This document shows positions 49,801 through 63,416 of a DNA stretch of 64,000 bases, piece by piece. Each line of letters opens with the position of its first letter. Position 1 is the stretch's first letter. Origin of the DNA: Pycnococcus provasolii (taxonomy: Eukaryota > Chlorophyta > Pseudoscourfieldiophyceae > Pseudoscourfieldiales); NCBI GenBank assembly GCA_049487715.1, contig CP150548.1, forward strand, positions 558,001-622,000. Reading direction: 5' to 3'. A model generated the notes under the pieces. The model saw only the letters and a program-made list of their open reading frames with translations, had not been told where the DNA came from and did no database searches. The position numbers and the translations under genes are program-made.

Positions 49801-52800
49801 AAGTGAAGCATAGCGCTGCCCTCGGTTCTTGAGGACACATTCGCGCTCCCCGACGTAAAAGTGCCGCCTGTAGGACTTCCAGGCTGAAGACGCTGTCCGC
49901 TGGCGATTCCACCGCGATCGAAGAAGAGTTCTATCGCAGATGCGTCAAGTAGATGGCGAGTGAGATGCACCTCCGACAGCGCACGCAGGTCAAACAGTCG
50001 TCGTACTACGCACTTCTTGCCATTCTTATCGAACTCCCCCCTAAACGCACATCCATTTGCCCATATCGACAGGGTGCCTGTAATGACACGCTTGTACGTG
50101 ACCATCATGCAGTCCACATCCTCTGTGGCAACGCCATATCGCGCGTCTGCGCGAGGTGTGCTTGGCCTGGTCGTGCGCACGAATGCGCTTAACGTGCTGT
50201 GCGTTCGCGAACGAGCTTGTGCTAAGCCCTCAGCTTTTGCCGCGGCGTAGGCAATCTCTGCATCGGCACCGCCGTCCGACTGAACGGATTCTGTACGGCT
50301 ATGGAGTCGTCCAGACGGTGTCACTTCGGCGTGAGATGGTGTCACGTGCTCTTTCACTTGCGCCTGAAGAGTACGAATCTCCTCATTCGATGCGGGGTCA
50401 GCGACGGTTGCCGCCAAAGGGAGGCCGTCCGTTTCATCTTGTTCATCATCTTCAACATGCTCGGGGATGACCGCCTCTTCTGTTCCATCATGCTCGTCCA
50501 TCTCGTCTTCTTCAACCCCAGCATCCTCTTCGTCGTCGGCTTCAACCATCCTCGCTTTTGCCGCGACTCGCAGTGCCGCCTGCAGCGCCTCATGTCCATC
50601 TGCGTCGCTGTCAAGGGAAGCATTGTTCGCATGAGGACCTCTCACCTCATTCATGCGAAGACCTGCTCTGAGCCGAGATTTGCCCTGCTTGCGTTTCAAG
50701 CGAAAGCGCCTTCGCAGCGGATCCTCGAATGGATCAACTTTCCACCTCACGGCCGAGTCTTCGTCTTCACCAGCGCCGTAGCCAGCAATGGCACGCAAAC
50801 TCCCCCAAACACTGCGCCAGCACGACTCTCGCGTCGTGGCAGCCTCTTCAATCCCAATCGATTCACGCCTCCGTCGGTCTGCATCCACTGCGCGCACCCG
50901 ATCGATAGCCACAGCGCTTGCTCGCACAAGGCTGCGAGCCCTATCAACTCGTGAACTGTGGTTCCCGCCGTGGTTATTGATGTCGCACGACGTGTCGTGC
51001 ATTCGCACGACAGGTAAGACGTGGAGAATGTGCCTTGCAACTAGAGCTGCACCAAGTGCAGCACACTCGCGGTCGACAACGAGAGGCGAGCTTTCATCCC
51101 TCGAGGTATCGCCCGCGAAGAAATTTGGTCCAGCGTGCAAAAGTAGCTGCTGCCGAATCTGATCGTTCACGAAGCTTGGCGCGTAATTTTTGTCCCCTTC
51201 GCGAGATTGGCTTGTTTCCACAAGGCTGAGAAGCCAGTGAGCGCGGCAGCGTGCGAAGTGGTTCTTTTGGTCGTCAGCCGCCGCTGCTGCAGCATCATAG
51301 TCCGCAGCCGCGGCGCCAGCCCTGCTCGGATTGAGAAGGAGGGCGAGGCTTGTACCGGGGGTCATTCGACGCTGTTCCGCGAGTTCTGCTGCTGTCGTAG
51401 AGGCGCCTGATTCCAGATCGGCGGCAAGGAGTTGCGGTAGAAGAGGCAGTAGAACAGCAGCTCGAGCCGCCGCGCGGCGCGCGTCTGCGTGATATATTGC
51501 GTTCAGGCAAAGTCGAATTGCTAGTCGCAGGCTTGCATCGCCGGCATGGCCATTGTCCTCGTGGTCATTGTTGCCAGCGCCACTGAATGGATATGCCAGA
51601 GCAAGCGCGCCTGGGACGTGACAGGGTGATGCTGGATTGTCTCCAAAATGAGAAATTCGTTGACGTATCGCAGCGTGGTACTGTGGTGCTTGTCGTGGAA
51701 GGCGATGCACGCAGTGAAGCGCTCGCCACGCCATGCCCTGAAGGATCCAGTAGGGATGTGAACGATGAAAGCGACGTCTTAGAGGGGTTGGAAATGTGTT
51801 CCCCGATGTAGCAAGAGCGCCCGTGTCATCATGAACACGACCGAATAGCCATGTACGTAATGTTCGCATGTGATTCTCGAAATTTTGCACATCCCCCAAA
51901 CCTTCAGGTGTAGCATCTATTGCCCAGCCAGCAAGATCCGCAAATTTCGTTCTCGCATCTGCGCCGACATCAACCAGCACTGATAGCCCGAGAAGTTCAT
52001 CCACAGTGGCTAGACTTGCTGAGAGATTATCAAAGAGATGCGGATTGTCGTTGTGACTCGGAAATAGGCTGGCGCTGGTCTGCAGCATACTCATGTCCTG
52101 TCCGTCATCCGCAGGCTCAGCATACGCAGCCACCTCAAGTGCTGCTTGGCCTGACGATGTCGCAAAAGCGAGAAGCCGTGCACGAGACTCTTCGGCAAGA
52201 TGATCTTCTATCAAACCTAAAAGGCTGATCCACGATGGAGCGCGTGGATGCGTGTGTGTTGTTGTAAGCTCTTTCTCGTTTTCGCTCGCACCTGCCCGAA
52301 TTCCGTCGCCCATTGTCGCCAGTGGTACGCAGGAGCGACAAAAGGCGTCCGCGGTGATTGTACAGGCAAGTGCAGCACTTGCAATTGTCGCCGCATCACC
52401 GCCATTACCGGCGAGCGTCCAAGCGGTATTCACAGCATGATCAAGACACCTCGCGCCGTTGCTCTGAGGCAGTCTTTTCAACGCACAGCTGAGGAGTGCA
52501 CAGATGCACCGCCGCGAGGCCATGGCAGCCCCGAGATGGCCGGATGAAAAATCTCCGGAGGGTAAGAGACCGAGAGAATTCCACCAAATAAGGATGAGCG
52601 GGCGAATCCAGGGAAATACCGCATCCTGTACGCGAGAAATGCCTTCGCCTTCAACTGATGATAGAACGCAAGCGTGCGCATCGCGATCTGAACGCTCAAG
52701 GCTTAACGCGACGGCGCGAAGTACGTATGCAGCAGCATCCGCTGAGTCGGCGCCGGTCCTCAACGCAGCGAGGATGACAAAAGCTAGGCTTGGAAGCAGC

Positions 52801-55800
52801 GCAGGAGAGTGAATTCGCAAATTCTGTGAAGCCACAGAAATTTCCATATTCGATGAGATGGGCATAAATAAGTTAGCCACATCGAAGAGCATCTGTGTCT
52901 CGCATCTGCCTATTGACTGCATCATGCATAAGCTCGACAGATCATTCGTGTCGATGGACCGGTAAAGCCGGAAGTACACGCAATCGGCAAGAGCACGGGC
53001 TGCATCCCTGCTCTGCTGAGGCACATTCCCTTGTGGCGAGACAAGCATGTTTACAACAACGGAGAGGGATGCCGCTGCCGGAGGAGCTGAAGATTCGACT
53101 ATGGAGCTGAACCAAATAACCGCTCCATCACCAATTGCCATTGAGGCTGAGACAGCTTCGGGTCCTGGGATACGTACAAACTCAGCATCTTCGTCGCCTT
53201 CATCGGATTTGTTTCGAACGTTTGCGTCGTTCGATACTGATGCAAAGCTAGGATCGCCAAGACGGCTCGCTGAGCGCAAAAACGCTGAGCGGGTTGCTGC
53301 ACAGAAGCGAGAATCCAATACCATCTCCGCGGAAGATCTCTGTGAGTCGACACTCAGGGCATGCTGCCAGTAAATGGACGAGGGGCTTGAACCTTTCATC
53401 GCCGCGGCCATAATTGCCATAGCATGCGATGCCAGAGAGTGATTATCGGCAGCAAACGAAGTCAGCGAAATTGCGATCAGGCTTGCGAGATCGTATTCAT
53501 TGCACGATCCGTCAGAAAGCGCATCTGCCCCTATTGCAAGGGCGTAGTGGGCTTGGTCGGGATGATCAGGTATCAATTCTCGGGCGCAGTCCACAAGCCT
53601 GGAAGCGCCAACGGAAGATCGTGCTCGCTGTCCGCCGGCAGCCAAAGCTCGTCTACCCATGCGAGCGCCATGTCCATCACGTTGCGCATATCTCCAAATG
53701 TCAATATTGAATAAAAGCAATCGGTCTGCTTCTGCGGCGTGGAATAGGGCTCCCTGATCGGTGCTCGCAACAAAATTGGCAGGAGGCTGTGCCGCATCAC
53801 AAAAGTCCGCAATAGAGTCGTAAACATCAGCAGAGAGGCAGGGCAGAGGATTGGAAGCACTCGTCGAATCCGATTGAAGTTTTCCGATGGTAAAGGCTAA
53901 TGAAAGGGCGTGCGAGCCCGAAGCTGCGCGCCATGCTAATCTTCCATCGGGATCCCGGGTAAGACGCGCCATAGCTCGCAAAAGGCGCACTATAGCGTTC
54001 TCAGCTTCACACTTGATTGTGCAATCCTCGCCGCAACTTTGCATTTCACACAGCACGTTGTCAAGCAGAGGAAGCAATGCTGCAGCTCCGCCAAGACTTC
54101 GAAGGGCTCGAGATAGCGGCCGAACGTACACCCAATGAGCTCCACGAACCATGCCGTGAAAGCTAGACTCTCCTGAATCACCCTCTGCAATGTTGCAACA
54201 GCGTCCGCTGAACCCTACAGCCGCCGCGTGAAAGCCAAGCAGTGGACGACACGGTGTGCCACATTGTGCTGTATCCCATGCCAGCGAATGCGTTCCGTGA
54301 GGCCGCATCACGTAGCCGCGAAGAGCCGCCAGAGCCTTGTGATTGATTGGACTTTCGAATGTTTCTGCTCCATGCAGGGCCCCTTGATAGTGAAGACCAA
54401 GTTCCATCAATGCTGCGCATCGCGAGCTTTCCATGAATGCATCGAAGAGGAACGCCATTAGAATAGTCGCCATGGAAAGATTCGCTGCCATCCTTGCTTT
54501 CAGCTCGAGGCTTCCGCGAGATGTTCGATGAATCGTTCTCTGCTGTCCTTAAGACACTACTTACCTTGGATGCAACCGTCGAGATGGACGTAACGCCACC
54601 AGCACGGTTGCTGGAATTCCCATTGATAGGAGCTGCAGCACAAAATCCAGCGGCAATAATGGATGGATCGGCAAGGCGAGGGTATCGGAGGCGAACTTCG
54701 CCGCTTTGCGAACGATCAATTGTCACGTGCACGCGCGCCGCACTGAGTGCAGTCCCTGGACGGTGAGCAACGAATATATGAACCCACTCTTCGGTTGGCA
54801 CGTATGCCGACGGCACCTCTACCCACGCATCAGCTTGCAGTCCTGCAGTGCCTGATGAATAAAGTGAGCGCACGCATATTCGTTTTGTGGCTAAAGAGAC
54901 GGCAACCTCCACTCCAGATCCTTCTCTTGTAATAAGATGAGCGAGACTCGCGCGAGATTCGGCTTGACCAGAGACTTCGGAAGCAGCCATGCGCACGCAG
55001 AGCCAAATCGTATAGCCATTACGAGACAAGCGCAGGGCATCTGAATTTGACACAGCAGCACCTTCTAAAGATGCAAGGTTTTCAGACGCTGCACGCAAGC
55101 CTCCATGTGGCTTACCTTGAAATGAAATGAATCGCCAAGGCGACTCGCGCCACTTGCACCGCTGAGCATCTGAAGCCTCACCCGGCATATGACGTTTCGC
55201 TACATTGCCAACATCAAAGAGAGATTCGTCAGCTGCCTCGCTTAGGGTGAATGAAAGCGCACTGGTGTATGCTGGAAGTCCACTAGTCACGGACGTTTCC
55301 TTTTTAATCAGAATCAATCGCAAAGCGCGCTGCAGGCACGTTGTATCGCATGCAACATTCATGACAATCGCCAGTATTGCAAAAAGTTGCGCACCGATGT
55401 CTGTTGGCGAAAGAGCGACGTCTGCCGCACGATCTGCTGGTGTAACATGCATCGATGCCATTGAAGGTGACTCCTCTACCCAGCGGAGTGCATCGTTGGC
55501 AATTCCTGCATCAAATGCAAGGCTGGCATTTTTGCGGGATGAAAGCACCAGTAGCGCAAGTTCTCGCAACGCGGAGATTGACGACGATTCGTCTTCGTTA
55601 CCAGCTCGAGCACGTGATAGCGCGAGGATCGAGCGTAGCGCGCCTGGATGTACAAGGCGCATCTGAACATTGGTAACTCCTGAAAGGTTATTAAGGTCAC
55701 CGCGACACAATCTTAGGAGAGATTGGATCGCGGCATCAACACAAGAGGATGCCGTAAAGTCATCACAGGTGTCGGAGAAACCGCGATAAACAGCCTCAGC

Positions 55801-58170
55801 AAGCGTCACCCATCCAACCTGCTCCTCGAAGAGCTCTAGTGCACATGCTGCCACCTCATGGCTAATTGGAGATTCCGTGCCGGCGCAGTCACGACGTTGC
55901 TCAGATGATTCAAGAAGAGCAGTAAGAGCAGCAAGTGCGTGTTGGCGCACATCAGCATTCTGACTTGGATCGCCAATAAGACTTGCAAGGTGCGTGAATG
56001 CACCGGCTTTGCAAAGAGACATAGTGAGCAAACCTTTGCCACCCGAATGCGAACACGATGTCTCAATGGATGAAAGCAGCGTCACAGCTTTTTCGATGGC
56101 CTCGAGTGATGCGCCTGACAAACTTCGGGGAATAAGCTCGAGGTAAGCCGAGGATGCAACCAAGGCCCCGCCTGCTGAGGACGATGAAGCGAGTGCCATG
56201 ATCGCCGTCCGCGCAGGCTCGATTTCAGAGGCCGGTCTTGTCATGCAGGTTTTTGCTAGGGATTCAATTAGACGTGATTCCTCAGCATCTGATCCAAAGC
56301 TCAGCACGCCCACTTTACGTGATGCGCTGATAAGCTCACATGCCCTGTCAGAAAGGGCACTGGCATTCGGATCCTCTTCGCTTGCGGCTCGCACTCGTCT
56401 GTCTACCAAAGCGGCGATATTCGCATCCAAGCATGCTTGTTGTATCGCTTCACGCGTCCATCGCACGTCGGGAACATCGACTAGAAGAGACTTTGCGGCA
56501 CAGGTTGCTGCTGCTGCATGTGAGCAATCGGTCGAAGAGTCAATGCACTCGAGCAGGCTTGCAAATGCCGAACGCGAACTCACCTGCAACTGCAAAGTAA
56601 CATCGTGCTCCAATTCGGAAGATGCAGATGCACATTTCAGTGCTGTTTGCAATACCCTGACGAGAAGGGAAACGTCGCGTAGTTTGCTCCACAGCCTCAC
56701 TTCGGTAGGGGGTCTTAACGCGTCGAGGCGTCCGGCTGGATTTGCGTCATCGTCCTGCACTTCATTGAGCCAATTCTGCACCAACGTTTCAGCGACATTC
56801 ATTGGATGACCCACAGGCGGCGGGGATGCGTGACTAAAAGAACCCTGAAGCGCTACCTGCACTTCTAGCGCATGCCAAGGTGAGAGGGCTGACGCTGCTA
56901 TCGCAATTGGCGAAGCTTGGTCCTCAGCCTTGCCAGTGTGTGTCACACTGATGGCATTCGCGAGTGCCTGTGAAATGATTCGTCGTCGCAAAAGCAGTGC
57001 GTCTCGATGCTGATTAGTGCGCGCCACAGTCGACGCGAAGCTTGACAACCATGCGGTCAATGGTGATGCGGCAAGCGCCGCGGTGAGACTTGCTCCGCTT
57101 GGCGATCTTGCCGCCGTGATCCCAATTGCGCATCGCCATCGTAGCGCCTCGCCTATTCCTCGAGGAAGAGGGTCACCACCATCATCGATGCCAACCAATG
57201 ACCCGACAGCTGCTTCGTGTCGCGCAAACCAGACGGAAACGCAGCGCAGGGCACTAGCTTGCACATCCACATCCGATGCCGCGGCGGCGACTTGCTCCTC
57301 AGGCGGCTCCGATCCGTCGAGTAAGCATTCCAAGAGGCTGTTGCAAGGCGGGTATCCAATCGCGTCAATCAGGCGCTGACTCACTTGAGCTGCACGCAAT
57401 GCATCGCGATAGATGGACGATCTGTGCGTGTCTGGATCATTCAGTGCTGACTCAACGCATCGCAGCGTTGAGAGCTCCACGGCGGTGGCAGCCGCGCGCG
57501 TACCGTCTTTCGCGCTGAGCGAGCCACGCAATGCGTGCAGCGTGCCTATGAGCCTGCTAAGGACAACAAGACCGTTGCACTCGACCGCTAATACCATAAT
57601 GGTTGACTCGTTGCTGCCATCGCTCAGACCTTGCTCGCCGTCGAGCCACATTCCGATTGCACCCAACACACTTGCAAGCAGATAGAGGGACTCTTGAACG
57701 TTTGCGCTTTTCGCTTGGGTGTCGTCTGAGCTACGACGCAGCGACATTTCACACGACTTGGCGAAGGCGACGAGAGCACGCGCCAACTCTCGGCTGTTGC
57801 AACTCCGTGCTCTGTTGCTGGCACTACTCGAGAGGCTGTGTGTGATAGCGTGGAGGAGCGAAACGCCACCATCCATCTCGAGCGCGGTCGACGACAGGTC
57901 AGACTTGGCAAGTAGCAACGGAATGTGTTGAGCGGTCTGTAGGAGCTGAGACGCCAATGCGTGCAGAACACAGTTCGGCAGTGTGTCGCGTTCCAGGACA
58001 AGCTGATAGAGTTTTGAAGCATTTTCCGTGTTTGTTTCGTTCTCGTACCGAGCAAATACGTCTGTATCGTCTGTTGAAGCGAACGGTACGTCTTTGAGAA
58101 GGTGAGAATTAGCTGCTGTAGTTGCAGCCAAGGTTCCTTCTCTCAAGAAAACATTTCTCAGGAAGTTCAT
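46881..58170 (-). CDS. BEACH-WD40 protein, NBEAL/LYST type (two exons)
   Basis: The largest gene in the window: 3742 residues from exon 1 (54565-58170) and exon 2 (46881-54503). The donor GTAAGT at 54564 is clear; the acceptor GAG at 54504-54506 is the best of several in-phase choices, giving a 61-nt intron. The N-terminal half is alpha-solenoid. A ConA-like lectin region spans the splice junction (near 1050-1250). A PH-like domain lies near 2660-2790 and the BEACH domain near 2810-3110, with NDWTQYPIYPWVLSDY, MPPFHYGTHYSTNAGV and PEFYYNPEMFHN. WD40 repeats fill the last 600 residues. BEACH proteins control vesicle fusion, lysosome size and membrane trafficking. A start further upstream (58287 region) is possible but begins at GTG. 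TTACA at 46865-46869 follows the stop. Confidence 0.9.
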
Positions 58171-58518
58171 GAAAAGCGATGCACACGAAGCATGCAAAAT
58201 AATGAAACGTGGCAATTCTTGTATCCTAAATAAATGGACCCACCACCTGGCAAAGTCTTGAAAAAGTCCTTGAAAAGGAAACACCACAGGTCGGGTTTTG
58301 GCTTTTCTTCTTCTTCTTCTTGATAGTAACAGTTGGGGGTTTCACACCTGTTTTTAGGGCTGTTCGAGGGTTTCCGAGAGGTTAACGGCATGCACCTACG
58401 GCATGCTCAAGCTGGGGAACGTGGACCAGCGGACGCGTGCAGGCAAACAACCCCCCCGCGAGTTGCGCGACGCCCCCTGCGCCATACCTCGCCCACACGC
58501 GAGCTGTGCCAAGTCAAC
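58171..58518. promoter_or_regulatory. Divergent region, BEACH gene / TTLL gene
   Basis: A 348-bp region between divergent starts. It includes a CTT trinucleotide run near 58302-58321. Frames that cross it on both strands lack protein-like composition. A TTTATTTAG-like acceptor on the minus strand near 58231 leaves room for an upstream noncoding exon of the BEACH gene. Confidence 0.4.
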
Positions 58519-61502
58519 ATGGAAACAGCAGAGAGGCTTAAGAAGGTGGCCAGCACGTTCTCGGACGAAGAGGAGGCTGGCGAAGAACACGAAACACAGA
58601 GAAGGTGCGGCCTTGGGTTCAAAGAGGCGGCGCTAGTTCGCCACGTTGCTTGTTTGACTCACGCGAAAACAACACTCACCAAACTCACAACTTCCGCAGA
58701 GTGACTCAAACACACAAGGCAGCGGCGGAGGAGAAGGCCGCCTCAGCACCTAAGCGGCGGAAGAAGAAGAAGGCTTTGCCGATATGTGTCAATCTTGCAA
58801 ACTGCAAATATGACGTCGTGAGAACAGTCCTCAAAAAGCTCTCCTGGAAGGAGGTGGGAGACGACGACCACTGGCACCTGTACTGGACAGATACTTCAGT
58901 TGCCATCGAGCGCGTTATGCGCCTTTCAAAGACTCAGAAGATCAATCACTTCACTGGCATGCTTGAAATATGTCGTAAGAAGCGCCTGTCCCTGAATCTC
59001 GGGCGTATGCGCTCGATGTTCCGCAAGGAGTATGATTTCACTCCAAATACCTTCGTACTTCCCGCAGAGGTGGACGACTTTCTTGCGCAGCTCGGGAAAG
59101 GCAAGCGCCAAACGTACATTCTTAAGCCTGACTCTGGTTGCCAGGGAAAGGGTATATCACTTGTACAGACTGTGCAAGACGCACGCGCCGCACTTGAGGG
59201 CTTGGAGACGGAGAACGTGGTGGCGCAGAAGTATCTTACAAGGCCACTTCTCATCGACGGCTATAAGTTCGACCTGCGCATTTACATTCTAGTTGTGAGC
59301 TGCGACCCCTTACGCATGTTCATGTTCAAGCAGGGCCTCGTGAGATTTTGCACGGAGAAGTACGAAGCGCCCAAGGCGGCGAACCTCGACGTTTCGTGCA
59401 TGCACCTAACCAACTACGCTGTCAACAAGCGCAACGACAAGTTTGTCTTCAACCAGTCTGGCAATGCAGATGACGGCGAAGGCTCGAAGTGGAGCCTTGA
59501 GGCTCTCCGCGAGTGGATGGACTCCAACGGCCAAAGCTACGAAGATATGATGAGCGGCGTGGCGGATCTTGCGATAAAGACGGTCATCAGCATACAGCCG
59601 CTGCTAGCTCACAACTACCGATCTGTGTTGCCCGAGGACAACGACGGCTTCAGTTGCTTCGAAATTCTAGGTCTCGATGTTCTGATCGATGCTAAGAGTC
59701 GACCGTGGCTTGTAGAGGTGAACCACTCTCCTTCGTTCACGACGGATACTCCACTTGACTTGTCAATCAAGGAGGCGCTCATATCAGATACCATAAGCCT
59801 AGCGCACATTGACTCTCGCGCGATACGTAAGCATCGTATTGAGGAGCGGAAAGGCTTTGAAAATCGCCTGTATGCCGCGGCACAGCGCTGGCGTGGCGCT
59901 CGGGAGAAGGCTGAGACCTCCAGCTCGGCGGGCACTCAACGGCAACCATCTGGATCAGATGCCGCTGCTACTGGTACTGGCGAGAAGAAGGAGACCCCTG
60001 TTGTCGGAACCGGCAAGCGCACAAAGGAGGAGCTCGAGGCCCATCGTGCTGCCTTGCTCGAGTCGCGCGAGGCTTTTGAAAGCAAAATCTTACCAAAAAC
60101 GTCCTACGAGAGAATTTATCCTGTGCCCGAGGGAACGGAGGAAAGGCAGGCTGTGTATGACAGGCTGCTCCAAGGCGCGAAGGAGATATTCAATCGGATG
60201 AATCGACATACAGAGTCGACCGCTTCAAAGATGGCTAGCCAGCGCGAGAGACCAAATGACACGACTAAGATGAAGGTGGCGCCGCCCAAGACAGAGCCTA
60301 AGAAGTCGAAACTTGCGCATGTCGCTTCGAAGGTGGTGGCCACCCTCAACTCAAATCGCGCCGAACTAGCACGTCGTGAGGCGGCAAGCGCTAAGGCTGC
60401 GTCGGGACCTGCAGCACCAACTCGTGAAGCCAGGAGTGCGTCAGCCGAGCAAAGCGCGAAGGAGGCTTCGTCCTCTTCGATGGCGCTCACTGCAGACAAC
60501 GAAGGCTCGGACGCTATGCAGGAGATGATGAAGGGCGTTCAGCATGAGCTTTATGAGACCCTGCGTCCTCGATCTAGCGAATTCATATCTCGAACAAAGT
60601 TGGAATCGGCTTATGAGCGCTGGCCCATGATGATGGACTATAGAACACAGGCGAATGCAATGACCATAACCTCTCTCTCGATGGAGCCTTCGCCAGCCGA
60701 TGCGTCCGCAGACATTGTTAGCACTGCCTTCAAGCCCAACGTTCCCGCGTTGCTGCGCCGGCGGGTGAGTGCCCGTGGTGCCAAAATCGGAGCTAAGGCG
60801 AAGAATGTCGGCGATGAAAGTGGAAAATTGCAAGACCAAGATCCTCTCATGAATGGCGTTCATGGCATGACTGCCGGGAAAGAGGCTTACGGGGCAAGTG
60901 GCAGCAGCTCGCCAAGAATAAGGCGCCGTGTACTTGAGCGTGCTAGGGTTGATGAGGAGGTGGCACGCGTACAGGTTGAGGCTGCACAAACTGCGCTAGA
61001 TAAGTTGCGAGTGCAGCGTATCCAAGAAGCACAGAATTTGCATCGTACAACGACGCCTCCCGGAGTGCCTGCGAGAGGCCCGTGGAATTTCGCTCGCATG
61101 GACGTGATAGCCGCAGGCCAGGCGCTACAAACGCGGATCCTTGACGGATTCCTTCCGATGAACATGGGGTCGCCGTTGCATACCCTCAAGCGTGTATCCA
61201 CCCCGCCATCGCCTGGACGATTCTCGAGCTACCAAGTGCGAGGCGAAGGGTTCCGTCGCGTGGGGGATGAGCAATCGATGCCTCCAAGCCGTAATGGCAG
61301 CGGCTTTGGAGACATCGTCGGCACTAAGGAGCGCACCAAAAGCCTAGGTTCCGAAAAGGGCATGGCAAAGCAGGAGCTGCAGTCTGCTCCGCCAAGTGAC
61401 ATTGATGACCTGCACTTTGGCGTGGCTGGACGTGCAGTGTCCCGACGGGTTGCTGACGCTCGTCCAGGAGGGAGCGAAGAGGACGACGTCACGTCACGTT
61501 GA
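58519..61502 (+). CDS. Tubulin tyrosine ligase-like polyglutamylase (two exons)
   Basis: Exon 1 is 58519-58604 and exon 2 is 58700-61502, with a 95-bp intron (donor GTGCGG, acceptor CGCAG), giving 962 residues. Exon 1 encodes a start METAERLKKVASTFSDEEEA that the exon-2 frame lacks. The TTL domain fills about 60-420: LNLGRMRSMFRKEYDFTPNT, the ATP-binding YILKPDSGCQGKGISL, GYKFDLRIYILVVSCDPLR, HLTNYAVNK and the metal-binding FEILGLDVLIDAKSRPWLVE followed by VNHSPSF. This is the TTLL6/13-type arrangement, which adds glutamate side chains to tubulin, chiefly in axonemes and basal bodies. The C-terminal half is polar with short coiled coils and no recognised domain. Confidence 0.93.
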
Positions 61503-61651
61503 AGAGGATGAACGTGGTGAGGAGGAGTACTGTATGGCTATTTGTGATCTGCACGGCTCGTTTCGATCTGTTTCGCGCGTTTGTGGCGTGTGTACTAATC
61601 TATTAATCTATTTTCACATTATTAGTAATAAAAAGATTCATAACACTTCTT

Positions 61652-63130
61652 TCACAAGAGGTCGTGCGTCGAATTGCCGCCCGGATATGCCGATATACGC
61701 GTTGATGATGGCACCTCCTCTTCGCGCGACGTGGAACCAGCCTTCTCGTGCGAATCAGGGTCAAGATCGAGGAGCGATGCCAACGCACTTCCAGGGTCTC
61801 TTGAGCCATGTAACGATGCCATACTGCTGAGCTCCATGATACTAGCGCCGGATGAACTTCCACCGCGGGCAGAATTAGACGACGCATTTTCTGGTGGAGG
61901 GCTGATTGTAAGAACCTGCGGAATCGACGAATCGGGTAATGACGGAGGAGGAGGAGGAGGAGGAGGAGGCAGTGGTTGAGGCGCTTCGCGGGGAGTCGGC
62001 CGTGAAGCTTGCGAAGATGTGTTCATCGCCGATTCAATCATAACGCCTTGCTGCGCTTTGGCTACCATCGATTTGTGCGATTCAAGCGCCGCGACGATAG
62101 CTTCGTGCGAAGCTAGAACTGCATCAATTATTTGCTCGCCATAAGCGTCGATGTTTGCCAGAACACGGTCTGCTCTTTCTCTTGTTCGCGAGCATGTGTT
62201 CACCAGCTCGTCGACCACCTCATCGAAGACTCGTGTTGGGTCGTCGTTGGGTATGTCGGAGAGTAAAGCGGCGAGAACTTCCGCACTGTTCAGCGCGAAA
62301 TGAAATTCATCCGCACTCAAGTCATTGAGAGCACCTTCCGTCGGCGGAGTTGGCGTAGATGCCGGCAGGTCGTCCGCGGTGAGCGGTAAATTTTGACGGC
62401 TTGCTATCGATGTGTTCGCGCCTTGCAGAAGTGCCTCCCCTTGCGCCATTCGCGTTCGGGCACTTGGGTTCTCCGTGAACGGGTTCGTAGCGGCACGTTG
62501 AGGATGCCAATGACCCGTTCCTACTTGCGCTAAAACTTCGTTGTGCTCGGCCAGCTCCGCCTCCGCAATCGCCTGCTCGATAGCAGCTCTGTCCACTTCG
62601 GCAAGCCCGTCCAAGCTCATTTCCGGATTACTCGGGGGAGGGGTAAGAACAGGAGCCATCTCCGAGCCAACACTACGCAGTGGAAATGCCACACCCTGTG
62701 CCTTGAGTGCCGCGTAGGCTTCGTGCAATGACTGCGTTCTGTCGCCGAGCTGCTCACCCCACTGCTGAATAATCCCAAGCGCCTTCTCCGATGCCTCGCT
62801 TTCCGAAGTTGCAAGGCGCACTATGGCCGCTAGCGCACCACTTGGTTGTAGACTATTGTGCAGAGCGGGACCCGAGTTCTTCACGATCGTTTCCACAAGC
62901 GTGAGCGCAAGCTTTTGCTCTTCAGGCGGACGTGAGTACAGCGCCGACGCTATCACACGTAACGACGCCGGACCCGCGCCTTGTTCGTCTGCCGCTATGA
63001 TGTCAACGAGGTCCATGTTCAGTCCCCAGTCTGCTTCCCCCTCTAGCACTTTGCTGAGCGCCTTCTCCGTGAGCGCGGCCGCAGTCTCGGCTAGTCCCGA
63101 GGGCGCGGTGGTGGCGGTCGTTCGCCACAT
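61652..63130 (-). CDS. VHS-GAT domain protein, TOM1-like (TOL)
   Basis: A 492-residue protein. The ATG at 63130 follows an in-frame GTG. The VHS domain (about 1-150) starts ALTEKALSKVLEGEADWGLN and continues with LALTLVETIVKNSGPALHNS. A GAT three-helix bundle (about 275-360) includes DELVNTCSRTRERADRVLAN. A proline run and a Ser-rich tail follow. Plant TOM1-like proteins act as ubiquitin receptors that gather cargo before ESCRT-I, since plants lack ESCRT-0. No FYVE domain or clear clathrin box is seen. It is divergent from RAD18. Confidence 0.88.
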   Translation of the reverse strand: MWRTTATTAPSGLAETAAALTEKALSKVLEGEADWGLNMDLVDIIAADEQGAGPASLRVIASALYSRPPEEQKLALTLVETIVKNSGPALHNSLQPSGALAAIVRLATSESEASEKALGIIQQWGEQLGDRTQSLHEAYAALKAQGVAFPLRSVGSEMAPVLTPPPSNPEMSLDGLAEVDRAAIEQAIAEAELAEHNEVLAQVGTGHWHPQRAATNPFTENPSARTRMAQGEALLQGANTSIASRQNLPLTADDLPASTPTPPTEGALNDLSADEFHFALNSAEVLAALLSDIPNDDPTRVFDEVVDELVNTCSRTRERADRVLANIDAYGEQIIDAVLASHEAIVAALESHKSMVAKAQQGVMIESAMNTSSQASRPTPREAPQPLPPPPPPPPPSLPDSSIPQVLTISPPPENASSNSARGGSSSGASIMELSSMASLHGSRDPGSALASLLDLDPDSHEKAGSTSREEEVPSSTRISAYPGGNSTHDLL

Positions 63131-63416
63131 CACGCAGCGTCACGAGCCAGTGGGCGTTTGGCTTACTTTACCGCCCGTGGCCAGCCCACCACTTGGACCC
63201 AGGAAGACAGACCGAGGAGCAAGGCCGAGGAAGACTAGGCCGAGGAGGGGACCGTCGGGCAGGATTTTTCGCCAACAGTTCCAAGGCGGATCCCCGGACG
63301 GTGCGCATCCCCTCAGCCTGGTCCAAACGGTCCAAACGTTAGTCCAACCTTCGCTCCCGCCCACCCGCTGCGCCTCAAGAGCCACACAGCACAATCACAC
63401 AAAAACTAAAAAAACT

